In this document: one piece after another, positions 23,493 to 30,263 of the stretch
Numbering within the stretch: position 1 is the first letter of the stretch
How the letters are laid out: every line of letters starts with the position of its first letter
Source: CAYFNK01 sp964393215
GTDB taxonomy: Archaea > Nanobdellota > Nanobdellia > SCGC-AAA011-G17 > PNOQ01
Length of the DNA: 50,907 nucleotides
NCBI GenBank assembly: GCA_964393215.1
Contig: CAYMSW010000002.1
Span: 1 to 50,907, forward strand
Direction: 5' to 3'
The notes under the pieces: generated by a model
The model's input: only the letters and a program-made list of their open reading frames with translations
Database searches by the model: none
What the model was told of the DNA's origin: nothing
Translations under genes and position numbers: made by a program

Positions 23493-24044
23493 ATGAATAG
23501 AGAAGAATTCCTTGAAAAGTTGGATTTTTATGTTGAAGAAATAAAGAAAGGCAAGATTTTTGTTTATCCAACAGATACTATTTATGGAATTGGTTGTGAT
23601 ATAAATAATTGTAATTCTATCGAAAAAATAAGAGAGATAAAGAAGAGAGATGGAAAACCATTTTCAGTTATTGCTTCAAAAACTTGGATTTTGGATAATT
23701 GTGAAATTGATGAAAAATTGGTCGATAAATATTTGCCGGGTCCTTACACTTTGATTTTAAAACTTAAAAAAGATTTGAAATGTAAGAAAGACTTGGTTGG
23801 AGGTTTGGATTCGGTTGGAGTTAGGATTCCAAAAAATTGGTTTTGTGAACTTTTAGTTGAAAATAATATTCTTTTTGTAACAACTTCTGTTAATATTGCT
23901 GGGGAGAAACATATTACTAAAATTGATGAAATAAATAAAGAAATTGAAAGTAAAGTTGATTATGTTATTGAAGATGGAATTTTGAATGGAGAACCAAGCA
24001 CTTTGGTTGATTTGAGAGAAAGTGAGAAAATACTTGAAAGATAA
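23493..24044 (+). CDS. tsaC: Threonylcarbamoyl-AMP synthase (Sua5/YrdC/TsaC family)
   Basis: A 183-residue YrdC-domain enzyme making threonylcarbamoyl-AMP from Thr, bicarbonate and ATP for t6A tRNA modification. Motifs: IFVYPTDTIYGIGCD, EKIREIKKRDGKPFSVIA (KxR..K..P binding residues), KYLPGPYTLILK, VGVRIPKNWFC and FVTTSVNIAGEKH. It lacks the Sua5 C-terminal domain, so it is the short TsaC form. The start at 23493 was chosen because upstream in-frame codons would overlap the tRNA-Gln. The partner transferase Kae1 is encoded at 46567-47532. Confidence 0.92.
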   Translation: MNREEFLEKLDFYVEEIKKGKIFVYPTDTIYGIGCDINNCNSIEKIREIKKRDGKPFSVIASKTWILDNCEIDEKLVDKYLPGPYTLILKLKKDLKCKKDLVGGLDSVGVRIPKNWFCELLVENNILFVTTSVNIAGEKHITKIDEINKEIESKVDYVIEDGILNGEPSTLVDLRESEKILER

Positions 24045-24048
24045 TAAT

Positions 24049-24846
24049 TTATTCTTTACTTAATTCTTTGCTTCGCTCTGTTGCTTTTGTTATTGTTTTG
24101 TTTATTATTTCTTTCAAATTTGAATTTTCCAAGATCTCCATTCCTGCAATCGTTGTTCCGTTTGGAGAACTTACCATTTCTATTAATTTATTTGGTTCTA
24201 AGTTTTTTTCTAGAAGTAATTTTGCAGTTCCTTGAAATGTTTTTAGACTTAGTTCGTGTGCAACTTCTTTTTTCAACCCGTTTTGAATTCCTGCCTCTGT
24301 GAATGCTTCTATTAGGCTTGCTACAAAAGCAGGTCCTGAGCCAGAAAGTCCTGTTACTGCATCCAAAAACTGTTCTTCAAGTTTTAATGCCTTTCCTGTT
24401 GAATTTAGCATGTCTTCTACTATTTTTGTTTCTTCTTCGTTTAGATTTTTATTTGGGGCAAACCCCATAGCTGCTTCCCCAACCAAAGCAGGAGTATTTG
24501 GCATTACTCTTACTATTTTTTTATTTTCTAAGATGGATTCAATTTGAGAAATTTTTATTCCTGCTGCTATTGAAATTACTATTTTGTCGTTCACTTCTTC
24601 TTTTATTTCTGTAAGAATTGTGTTAATAATTTGTGGCTTAACTGAAAGGAATATTATTTCTGAATCTTTTACAACTTCTTTGTTGTCGTTTGTTGTATTA
24701 ATATTTAGCTCTTCTTCTCTTTGTTTTAGAAGTTCTGGGATAATGTCTGATGCAATTATATCTTTGTTACTGCAGATTTGTTTTTCTATTAATCCTTTTA
24801 TTATGGCAGTTGCCATATTTCCGGCGCCAATGAATCCTATTTTCAT
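24049..24846 (-). CDS. proC: Pyrroline-5-carboxylate reductase
   Basis: A 265-residue NAD(P)H enzyme for the last step of proline synthesis. N-terminal Rossmann MKIGFIGAGNMATAII, then IIFLSVKPQ, VISIAAGIKI, RVMPNTPALVGEAAMGF, and the C-terminal dimerisation domain with VTGLSGSGPAFVASLIEAF and SPNGTTIAGMEIL. It is full length. Its start overlaps the stop of the SET-domain gene (ATGA), so they are coupled. A lone proC is notable in a lineage with few amino-acid pathways; it may use scavenged precursors (inference). Confidence 0.95.
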   Translation of the reverse strand: MKIGFIGAGNMATAIIKGLIEKQICSNKDIIASDIIPELLKQREEELNINTTNDNKEVVKDSEIIFLSVKPQIINTILTEIKEEVNDKIVISIAAGIKISQIESILENKKIVRVMPNTPALVGEAAMGFAPNKNLNEEETKIVEDMLNSTGKALKLEEQFLDAVTGLSGSGPAFVASLIEAFTEAGIQNGLKKEVAHELSLKTFQGTAKLLLEKNLEPNKLIEMVSSPNGTTIAGMEILENSNLKEIINKTITKATERSKELSKE

Positions 24847-25328
24847 TTTAATTTTCTTTTAAGTTTTGGCCAATCTTCTTCTGCGGCGATGTAGCCAACA
24901 CATCTTTTAGTACCGCATTTACATGAATGTTCTTCATAATTTTCTAAATCATATCCGTAATTGTAGGTTAGTTCTTCACCTTTTTTTATGTTTTTTAGAG
25001 AAATAACCCAAATGTGTCCTCTTATTATGTCTACTTCACAATTTGGATCGCAAGAATGATTAATCCATTTTGCGGTATTGTATGGGACATTTCCATCTAT
25101 ATCTTGTCTTTTATTTAGTTCAAATATATATACTCCTCCGTTTACTGTGTGATTCTTTGATTTTTCTAAAACTTCTTCGCCTCTTCTGTCTGCTTCTGCT
25201 CTTGATATTTTTTCCCCCACATATTCTATGATTTTAGTATCTTTAGGAATATCTTTTTTTGCAAAAACTCCTTTTCTATGGATGCTGGAGTTCTTTACTA
25301 ATATGTAGGGTGAAGTTGTTTTTTTCAT
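24843..25328 (-). CDS. SET-domain protein methyltransferase
   Basis: A 161-residue SET domain that transfers methyl from SAM to lysine. Motifs: SIHRKGVFAKKDIPKDTKIIEYVGE (SET-N), the knot motif KWINHSCDPNCEVD, GEELTYNYGYD with the catalytic Tyr, and a post-SET cysteine cluster (HSCKCGTKRCVGYI) which with the Cys of DPNC would bind zinc. It has almost nothing besides the SET and post-SET modules, unlike eukaryotic histone enzymes. Archaeal SET proteins have been linked to methylation of chromatin or other basic proteins; the target here is unknown. First gene of an operon with proC; TATA-like GTTTATATAC at 25352-25361 (minus strand). Confidence 0.88.
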   Translation of the reverse strand: MKKTTSPYILVKNSSIHRKGVFAKKDIPKDTKIIEYVGEKISRAEADRRGEEVLEKSKNHTVNGGVYIFELNKRQDIDGNVPYNTAKWINHSCDPNCEVDIIRGHIWVISLKNIKKGEELTYNYGYDLENYEEHSCKCGTKRCVGYIAAEEDWPKLKRKLK

Positions 25329-25351
25329 CGTGGTGTTTTTTCTTAACTTTC

Positions 25352-25361
25352 AGTATATAAA
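25352..25361 (-). promoter_or_regulatory. TATA-like box of the SET-proC operon
   Basis: The minus strand reads GTTTATATAC, ending 24 bases upstream of the ATG at 25328. It is divergent from the S15 promoter at 25388-25397. Confidence 0.55.
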
Positions 25362-25387
25362 CCTTTCCAGTTCATCAAACAAAAAGA

Positions 25388-25397
25388 CTTATAAATA
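25388..25397 (+). promoter_or_regulatory. TATA-like box for the S15-S3Ae operon
   Basis: CTTATAAATA lies about 76 bases before the ATG at 25473, so transcription from about 25420 would give a leader of about 50 bases, longer than for most genes here. I see no clear structure in it. Confidence 0.4.
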
Positions 25398-25472
25398 ATC
25401 TATTTTCAACAAGTTCTATAGGATAAGTTGGTTTATGCTTACTTATACCTGAAGATAACTTATTTTGAAAAG

Positions 25473-25931
25473 ATGGCAAGGATGTATTCAAGAAACAAGG
25501 GAAAGAGCGGTAGTTCAAAACCTTTAGAGAAGAAAAGTGTAGCTTGGGTTAGATACAAGCCTGCTGAAATAGAAAGTTTGGTATTGAAATTATCTAAGAC
25601 TGGATTGAAACCATCAAAAATAGGTTTGGTTTTGAGAGATTCATACGGAATTCCTGATGTTAAACTTATTACAAAGAAAAGTGTAACAAAAATTCTTGAG
25701 AAAAATAAAGTTGCATATGAAATTCCTGAAGATTTATCTTCATTGATAGTTAGACAGATTGATGTTTTAAAGCATTTAGAATCAAATAAACAAGATAAAA
25801 CTGCAAAGAGAGGTTTGCAATTAACTGAAAGCAAGATTAATAGATTGATTAGATATTACAAAAGTTCTGGAAGATTACCAAAGAATTGGAAGTATGATAA
25901 AAATAAGGCAAAATTGTTAGTTGAAAGTTAA
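25473..25931 (+). CDS. rps15: Ribosomal protein S15 (archaeal/S13e type)
   Basis: A 152-residue small-subunit protein. Starts MARMYSRNKGKSGSSKPLEKKSVAWVRY, the archaeal-type N-terminus, with the S15 core later: LEKNKVAYEIPEDL, DVLKHLESNKQDKTAKRGLQLTESKINRLIRYYKSSGRLPKNW. Start chosen at MARM; a longer frame begins 45 bases earlier. S3Ae starts 1 base after the stop. Confidence 0.96.
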   Translation: MARMYSRNKGKSGSSKPLEKKSVAWVRYKPAEIESLVLKLSKTGLKPSKIGLVLRDSYGIPDVKLITKKSVTKILEKNKVAYEIPEDLSSLIVRQIDVLKHLESNKQDKTAKRGLQLTESKINRLIRYYKSSGRLPKNWKYDKNKAKLLVES

Positions 25932-25932
25932 A

Positions 25933-26523
25933 ATGGCACAGAAGAAAAGAAAAACACAGCTTGTGAAGAAGAGAAAGAAGAAGTCATGGTTCTCCATTCT
26001 AGCTCCTGCTGATTTTGGAAAGAAGGAATTGGGAGAATGTTATCTTTCTAGTAAGGATGAGTTGGTTGGAAGAAGAGTTAGAGTTAACATGATGGCTGTT
26101 GCTAAAACTAGAAATCCTAATGTTAGATTAACTTTTGAAGTTAAAGAAGTAAAAGAAGATAATGGTATAGCTGATTTGGTGCTGTATAATTTGTTGCCTG
26201 TTTCTATTAAGAGGATGGCTAGAAAAGGTAAGACAAAAATAGATATTTCTAAAGTTTTGAAGTCGAAAGATGGTGAGCTTTTAATTAAGTATGTGATTGT
26301 TACAAGGAATAAAGTTCCAAATGGAGTTTCAAAAGTTATTAACAATACTTCCGTTGATTTGGTAAGTTCTGAAATAAGTAAGAAAAACTCTGCAGATGTT
26401 TTTGATTCTGTAATAAATTATGGCTTACAAAAGGATATTAAAGAGAAATTGAAAAAGATATATCCTGTTGATACTTTTGAAGTTAGATATTTGAAGAAAA
26501 GGGAAAAAACCCAAAAACTTTAA
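25933..26523 (+). CDS. rps3ae: Ribosomal protein S3Ae (S1e)
   Basis: A 196-residue small-subunit protein. Basic N-terminus (KKRKTQLVKKRKKKSWFSI), LAPADFGKKELGECY, GRRVRVNM, VRLTFEVKEV, KYVIVTRNKVPNG and a C-terminal KIYPVDTFEVRYLKKRE, which fits the S1e/S3Ae family. Slightly short but complete. Cotranscribed with S15 (1-base gap), the usual archaeal pairing. Confidence 0.93.
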   Translation: MAQKKRKTQLVKKRKKKSWFSILAPADFGKKELGECYLSSKDELVGRRVRVNMMAVAKTRNPNVRLTFEVKEVKEDNGIADLVLYNLLPVSIKRMARKGKTKIDISKVLKSKDGELLIKYVIVTRNKVPNGVSKVINNTSVDLVSSEISKKNSADVFDSVINYGLQKDIKEKLKKIYPVDTFEVRYLKKREKTQKL

Positions 26524-26548
26524 ATAATGATAATTAGATTATTTCTGT

Positions 26549-28816
26549 ATGTTTGAGAGGAAAAAAGATAGGGTGATCTTAGAGAGAGTTCTGTATGTTT
26601 TCATTTTTGTTGTAGGTATTGCATTTATTTTTTCTATTTTCTATTTTGGCCCTGAAATTTTCACAGGATTTGCTGTTTTTACTAGTGATGATCAAACTGA
26701 TTTTGATTTGGGAACGTATAATAATACTGCTTGGAATACAGATCATGTTGGGTTAGCTGGAGAAAATGTGTCTGGAACTTATGTTTCTGGAGTCTACGAT
26801 GCTACGAGCGGTTCTTCTTGGGACAATATGAGTTGGGTTGAAACTGTTTCTGGCACTAATGTTAGACTATTTTTTGTTGATGGGTCTGCAGATGTTTGGA
26901 AATCTGTTGACACTGGTTCTAATTGGAATTTGATAAAAGATGATTATAATGGTGGAAATGGAAATGGTGCTACAGATATGGTTATTGATTCAAATGGATA
27001 TTTGTATATTGTTCACGGGCAAGATATTTGGCAATCTACAGACAATGGAGATAGCTGGACTTTAATGAATGATAATTATAATGGAGGGGAATCTAATAAT
27101 GCAAAAACTATGTTTGTTGATTCTTCCGATAATTTGTATATAATTGAGGGTGATGAAGAATTATGGAATTCTAGCAATTCTGGAACTGATTGGAGCAAAT
27201 TGTCTATCGATATAAATGGTGGTAACGGTGATACTCCTGGTTCTGCTGTTGATAGTAATAATAATTTTTATGCAGTTGATAATCAGGCTGATGTTTGGAA
27301 TTCTTCCGATGGTGGTTTAAGTTGGAGTTTGTCTAAGGACGATTATAATGGAGGAGTTTCAAATGGTGCTTCCGATATGACTGTGGACAGTTCTGATAAT
27401 TTATACATAGTTCATAATCAGGATGTCTGGCAATCTACTGACTTTGGATTGAATTGGACTCTTGTTAATGATGATTTTAATGGTGGAGAAACTCAGAGTG
27501 CGCAAGTTATGATTGTGGATAATGACGATAATTTATACATCTTTGAAGGTGATGAATATGTTTGGATGTCAAATAATTCTGGAACTACTTGGACAAAGGT
27601 TGCTACTGATCCAAATGGTGGAAATGGAAATGTGTTTGGTGCCGCAGCAGATACTTTCTCAAATGATTTAACTCTTGAAGTTAAGTCTTGTGACAATATC
27701 GATTGTAGTGATGCAGAATTTTCTGGTAGTTATACTGATCCTTCTGGAGAGATTTTAAGTTTGAGTGATGCAAGATACTTCCAATATAGAGCAATTTTTT
27801 CAAGCGAGGAAATAAACGTAAGTTCTGAATTGAGCGGTTTCTCTGTTGATTATACTATTGTTGACTATGATGCTCCTTCGATAACTTTGGTTTCCCCTGC
27901 AGATAGCTCAACATCTGATAATGAAAATGTAACTTTCTCTTATAGTGTTTCTAGTGATTTGTCCATTTCAAGTTGTAGCTTGGTTTTGGATGGTGCAATA
28001 AGTAGTACTGATAATTCAATTACAAAGGATACAACGCAGACATTTAGTAGTACTTTGAGTAATGCGGCGTATAATTGGAATATAAATTGTACTGACGGAA
28101 ATAGTCAAGTGAATACTTCTGAAGTTTGGAGCTTAATTGTGGATTATACTACAGTTTATCAACCAACAGTGGAATTGATATCTCCTGTTAATGAATCTAC
28201 ATCTACGGATGATGATGTTACTTTTTCATATAACGTTACAAGCGTTATCAATGTTTCAAGCTGTGATTTCATTTTGAATGGAGCCGTTGATAGTACAGAT
28301 TCTAGTATTTCTAAAGACACCGAACAAACATTTTCTAAGACTTCTATGGATGATGGGGATTATAACTGGTCAATTTCTTGTACTGATTCTGAGAGTAATG
28401 TTAATTCGAGTTCAACTTGGATTGTTACTGTTGATTATACTGAGCCTACTGGTGATGACCCGACGGGAGGGTCCACCGGTGGAAATACAGGAGGTAGTAC
28501 TGGTGGTACTAGTGGTACCACAACTGTTACTATAGAAGAAGATGAGGAAGATGGTGATGTAGATACTGTATTTTTGAATATTACTATACCTGAGGAAGAA
28601 TCTGGAAATGAAAGCCAGCAAGCTGGAAATAATTTGTTAACTGGTTTTGCCACCTTCACAGATAAACTTGGTGAATTTGCTGGAAATAATATTGTCAGAC
28701 TAGTTATTTTTGTAGTATTCTTCGTTGGTTTGCTTGTGTTGTACTTCTGGTTAATGAAAGGAAAGGGAAAAAAGAAAAAAATTGTAAAAAGGAAGAGAGG
28801 CAAAAAATTTAAATAG
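26549..28816 (+). CDS. Anchored surface protein with six-unit BNR region and Ig-like domains
   Basis: 755 residues. A membrane helix (about 12-32) is followed at once by FTGFAVF. An extracellular N-terminal module (to about 96) is then interrupted by a region of six BNR/Asp-box units (about residues 100-368; SVDTGSNW, STDNGDSW, SSNSGTDW, SSDGGLSW, STDFGLNW, SNNSGTTW), likely a beta-propeller. The module resumes (LEVKSCDNIDCSD...RYFQYRAIF), then two Ig-like repeats (about 445-635), a Gly/Thr-rich and acidic linker, NLLTGFATF, a second membrane helix and a Lys/Arg-rich tail. Many N-glycosylation sequons. It is a paralogue of the next gene, which lacks the propeller. Probably an adhesin or envelope protein; sialidase activity cannot be claimed. 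Confidence 0.85.
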   Translation: MFERKKDRVILERVLYVFIFVVGIAFIFSIFYFGPEIFTGFAVFTSDDQTDFDLGTYNNTAWNTDHVGLAGENVSGTYVSGVYDATSGSSWDNMSWVETVSGTNVRLFFVDGSADVWKSVDTGSNWNLIKDDYNGGNGNGATDMVIDSNGYLYIVHGQDIWQSTDNGDSWTLMNDNYNGGESNNAKTMFVDSSDNLYIIEGDEELWNSSNSGTDWSKLSIDINGGNGDTPGSAVDSNNNFYAVDNQADVWNSSDGGLSWSLSKDDYNGGVSNGASDMTVDSSDNLYIVHNQDVWQSTDFGLNWTLVNDDFNGGETQSAQVMIVDNDDNLYIFEGDEYVWMSNNSGTTWTKVATDPNGGNGNVFGAAADTFSNDLTLEVKSCDNIDCSDAEFSGSYTDPSGEILSLSDARYFQYRAIFSSEEINVSSELSGFSVDYTIVDYDAPSITLVSPADSSTSDNENVTFSYSVSSDLSISSCSLVLDGAISSTDNSITKDTTQTFSSTLSNAAYNWNINCTDGNSQVNTSEVWSLIVDYTTVYQPTVELISPVNESTSTDDDVTFSYNVTSVINVSSCDFILNGAVDSTDSSISKDTEQTFSKTSMDDGDYNWSISCTDSESNVNSSSTWIVTVDYTEPTGDDPTGGSTGGNTGGSTGGTSGTTTVTIEEDEEDGDVDTVFLNITIPEEESGNESQQAGNNLLTGFATFTDKLGEFAGNNIVRLVIFVVFFVGLLVLYFWLMKGKGKKKKIVKRKRGKKFK
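26891..27289 (+). repeat. BNR three-blade unit, copy A
   Basis: 399 bases encoding three BNR units (DVWKSVDTG through VDNQA). It matches the following copy B unit for unit: DDYNGGNGNGA versus DDYNGGVSNGA, DIWQSTDNG versus DVWQSTDFG, LYIIEGDE versus LYIFEGDE, DINGGNGDTPGSAVD versus DPNGGNGNVFGAAAD. The period of 399 bases (133 codons) is seen directly. Confidence 0.85.
27290..27652 (+). repeat. BNR three-blade unit, copy B
   Basis: The second half of the propeller region, a tandem duplicate of copy A. Together they make 2 x 3 units, which suggests that a three-unit ancestor was duplicated inside the gene. Confidence 0.85.
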
Positions 28817-28840
28817 GATTTGTTAAATAAATATTTTATA

Positions 28841-30103
28841 ATGAGGGATAAAAAGAAGGCGATACACAATTCTTTAGTTATTGCAGTAAACCTAGTTGGG
28901 CTTATTTTTATTGCATATTTAATATTCTATGGTCCCGAGGGTTTCACAGGTCTTGCTACATTCTCAATAGAAGATCAGTCTGGATTTGACAATGGAACTT
29001 ATTCTCAAACATTTTACAATGATACTGGAAACTATGTTCAATTAGATCTTACTTATAACAATGGTACGTACACTTCTGGTGTTTTGGATTCCGGTATGGC
29101 TTCTAAGTGGTATAATATTAGTTGGAATGAAAGTGTGAATAATTCATTAGGTAATCTGACTTTACAAGTGAAATCTTGTGAGAATAGTAATTGTAATGAC
29201 AGTAATTTTTCTGGTGCTTATACAGATTCTAATTTAGAGAGTTTAGATATTACTAATAATAGGTATTTCCAATACAGGGCTAATTTTTCTACTGCTGATT
29301 CAACCACGTCTCCTTTGTTGTATAATGTTACTGTCGGTTATGAACCTGTTTTGGCACCAGCCATTAGTTTGAGTTCCCCCGATAATAATACTGTTTCTAG
29401 CGACGAGGATGTTACTTTTGGGTATGTTGTTACCAGCTTAGGAGATATTTCAAATTGTAGTTTTATTTGGGGTGCATCTGTAGAAAGTACTAATAGTTCC
29501 GTAACAAAGGGTAGCACACAGTACTTTGAAAAAGAATCGATAAGCAATAATGATTACACTTGGTCCATTAATTGTACTGATATATATGGCCAAACAAACA
29601 ACTCCTTTGTTTATAGTTTGACTGTGAATTATACTGCTTCTGACGATGATGATGACGATGATGATGACGATGATGATACAACCACTACATCTAGTACTAC
29701 AACCACTACAACCACAGATACTTCAACTGACGACGATGAGGAAGAATCTGATTCTAACTTAACTATCAATATAAATCAGACAAATACAACTACTTTGAAT
29801 GAAACAGAGGGTTGGACTGGTAATTTGATTACTGGTTTTGCCACTTTTGCAGGCGGGATTGTTGAGTGGTCTAAAGAAGATTTGGTTTTGTTCTTTAAGG
29901 GTTTTCCGAAGTTATTTAAGGAAAATTTGGTAGTTGTTTTTGTCTCAATTGGTGCAGCAGTTATTATTATTGTTACTTCCCTTTGGTATGGTATAAAGGG
30001 ACGTAAGAAGAGTGTTAAGAAAAGGTCTTCTAAGAAAGGCAAAAAAGAGGAAGATGGGCCACCAAGTAAGAAAGAGTTGAAAGAAGTTCTAAGGAAGAAA
30101 TAA
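28841..30103 (+). CDS. Anchored Ig-like surface protein, paralogue of the preceding gene
   Basis: 420 residues. N-terminal membrane helix then FTGLATF, an N-terminal module very similar to that of the preceding protein (DQSGFDNGTY, YTSGVLDSG, LQVKSCENSNC...RYFQYRANF), one Ig-like repeat (about 175-265), a poly-Asp then Thr/Ser linker (29638-29755), LITGFATF, a stretch of amphipathic sequence (SKEDLVLFFKGFPKLF), a second membrane helix and a basic tail (RKKSVKKRSSKKGKK). It lacks the BNR region. Start at 28841 (MRDKKKAIHNS); the longer frame from 28820 has no support. It lies 24 bases after the BNR gene and is probably cotranscribed. Confidence 0.85.
   Translation: MRDKKKAIHNSLVIAVNLVGLIFIAYLIFYGPEGFTGLATFSIEDQSGFDNGTYSQTFYNDTGNYVQLDLTYNNGTYTSGVLDSGMASKWYNISWNESVNNSLGNLTLQVKSCENSNCNDSNFSGAYTDSNLESLDITNNRYFQYRANFSTADSTTSPLLYNVTVGYEPVLAPAISLSSPDNNTVSSDEDVTFGYVVTSLGDISNCSFIWGASVESTNSSVTKGSTQYFEKESISNNDYTWSINCTDIYGQTNNSFVYSLTVNYTASDDDDDDDDDDDDTTTTSSTTTTTTTDTSTDDDEEESDSNLTININQTNTTTLNETEGWTGNLITGFATFAGGIVEWSKEDLVLFFKGFPKLFKENLVVVFVSIGAAVIIIVTSLWYGIKGRKKSVKKRSSKKGKKEEDGPPSKKELKEVLRKK
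29638..29755 (+). repeat. Low-complexity Asp/Thr linker
   Basis: GAT/GAC runs encode about twelve Asp, followed by ACA/ACT-rich codons for Thr and Ser, then an acidic patch. It works as an extended, probably glycosylated spacer between the Ig-like domain and the membrane anchor. Such simple repeats are prone to length change. Confidence 0.8.
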
Positions 30104-30111
30104 AGTTAGTT

Positions 30112-30121
30112 TTTTAAATGC
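30112..30121 (+). promoter_or_regulatory. TATA-like box before tRNA-Val
   Basis: TTTTTTAAAT, ending 21 bases before the tRNA at 30143. Confidence 0.45.
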
Positions 30122-30142
30122 GATTTTACCTGTTTTTTGTAC

Positions 30143-30213
30143 GAGCCTTTGGTCTAGTGGTATGACGTCACCTTGACGTGGTGGAGGTCGGGAGTTCGAT
30201 TCTCCCAAGGCTC
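30143..30213 (+). tRNA. tRNA-Val (anticodon GAC)
   Basis: 71 bases. Acceptor GAGCCTT pairs with AAGGCTC (30207-30213). Anticodon stem TCACC/GGTGG with loop TTGACGT gives anticodon GAC. T arm GGGAG-TTCGATT-CTCCC. CCA is not encoded. It stands between two surface-protein transcription units. Confidence 0.93.
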
Positions 30214-30233
30214 ACTCAGTTTTTTTACAAAAC

Positions 30234-30242
30234 ATTTATATA
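30234..30242 (+). promoter_or_regulatory. TATA-like box of the pilin-leader/giant-protein operon
   Basis: ATTTATATA ends 21 bases before the ATG at 30264; a leaderless transcript is expected for the two-gene unit that runs to 38125. Confidence 0.55.
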
Positions 30243-30263
30243 GCTAAAAAGGGAGTTTTTGTT

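Noticed and set aside
26891..27652. Sialidase enzyme
   Set aside because: Asp-box units alone do not make a sialidase; I see no Arg triad or other catalytic residues, so only a beta-propeller-like region is claimed.
29638..29755. CRISPR-like or tandem DNA repeat
   Set aside because: The GAT/ACA runs are codon repeats in a surface-protein linker and have no spacers.
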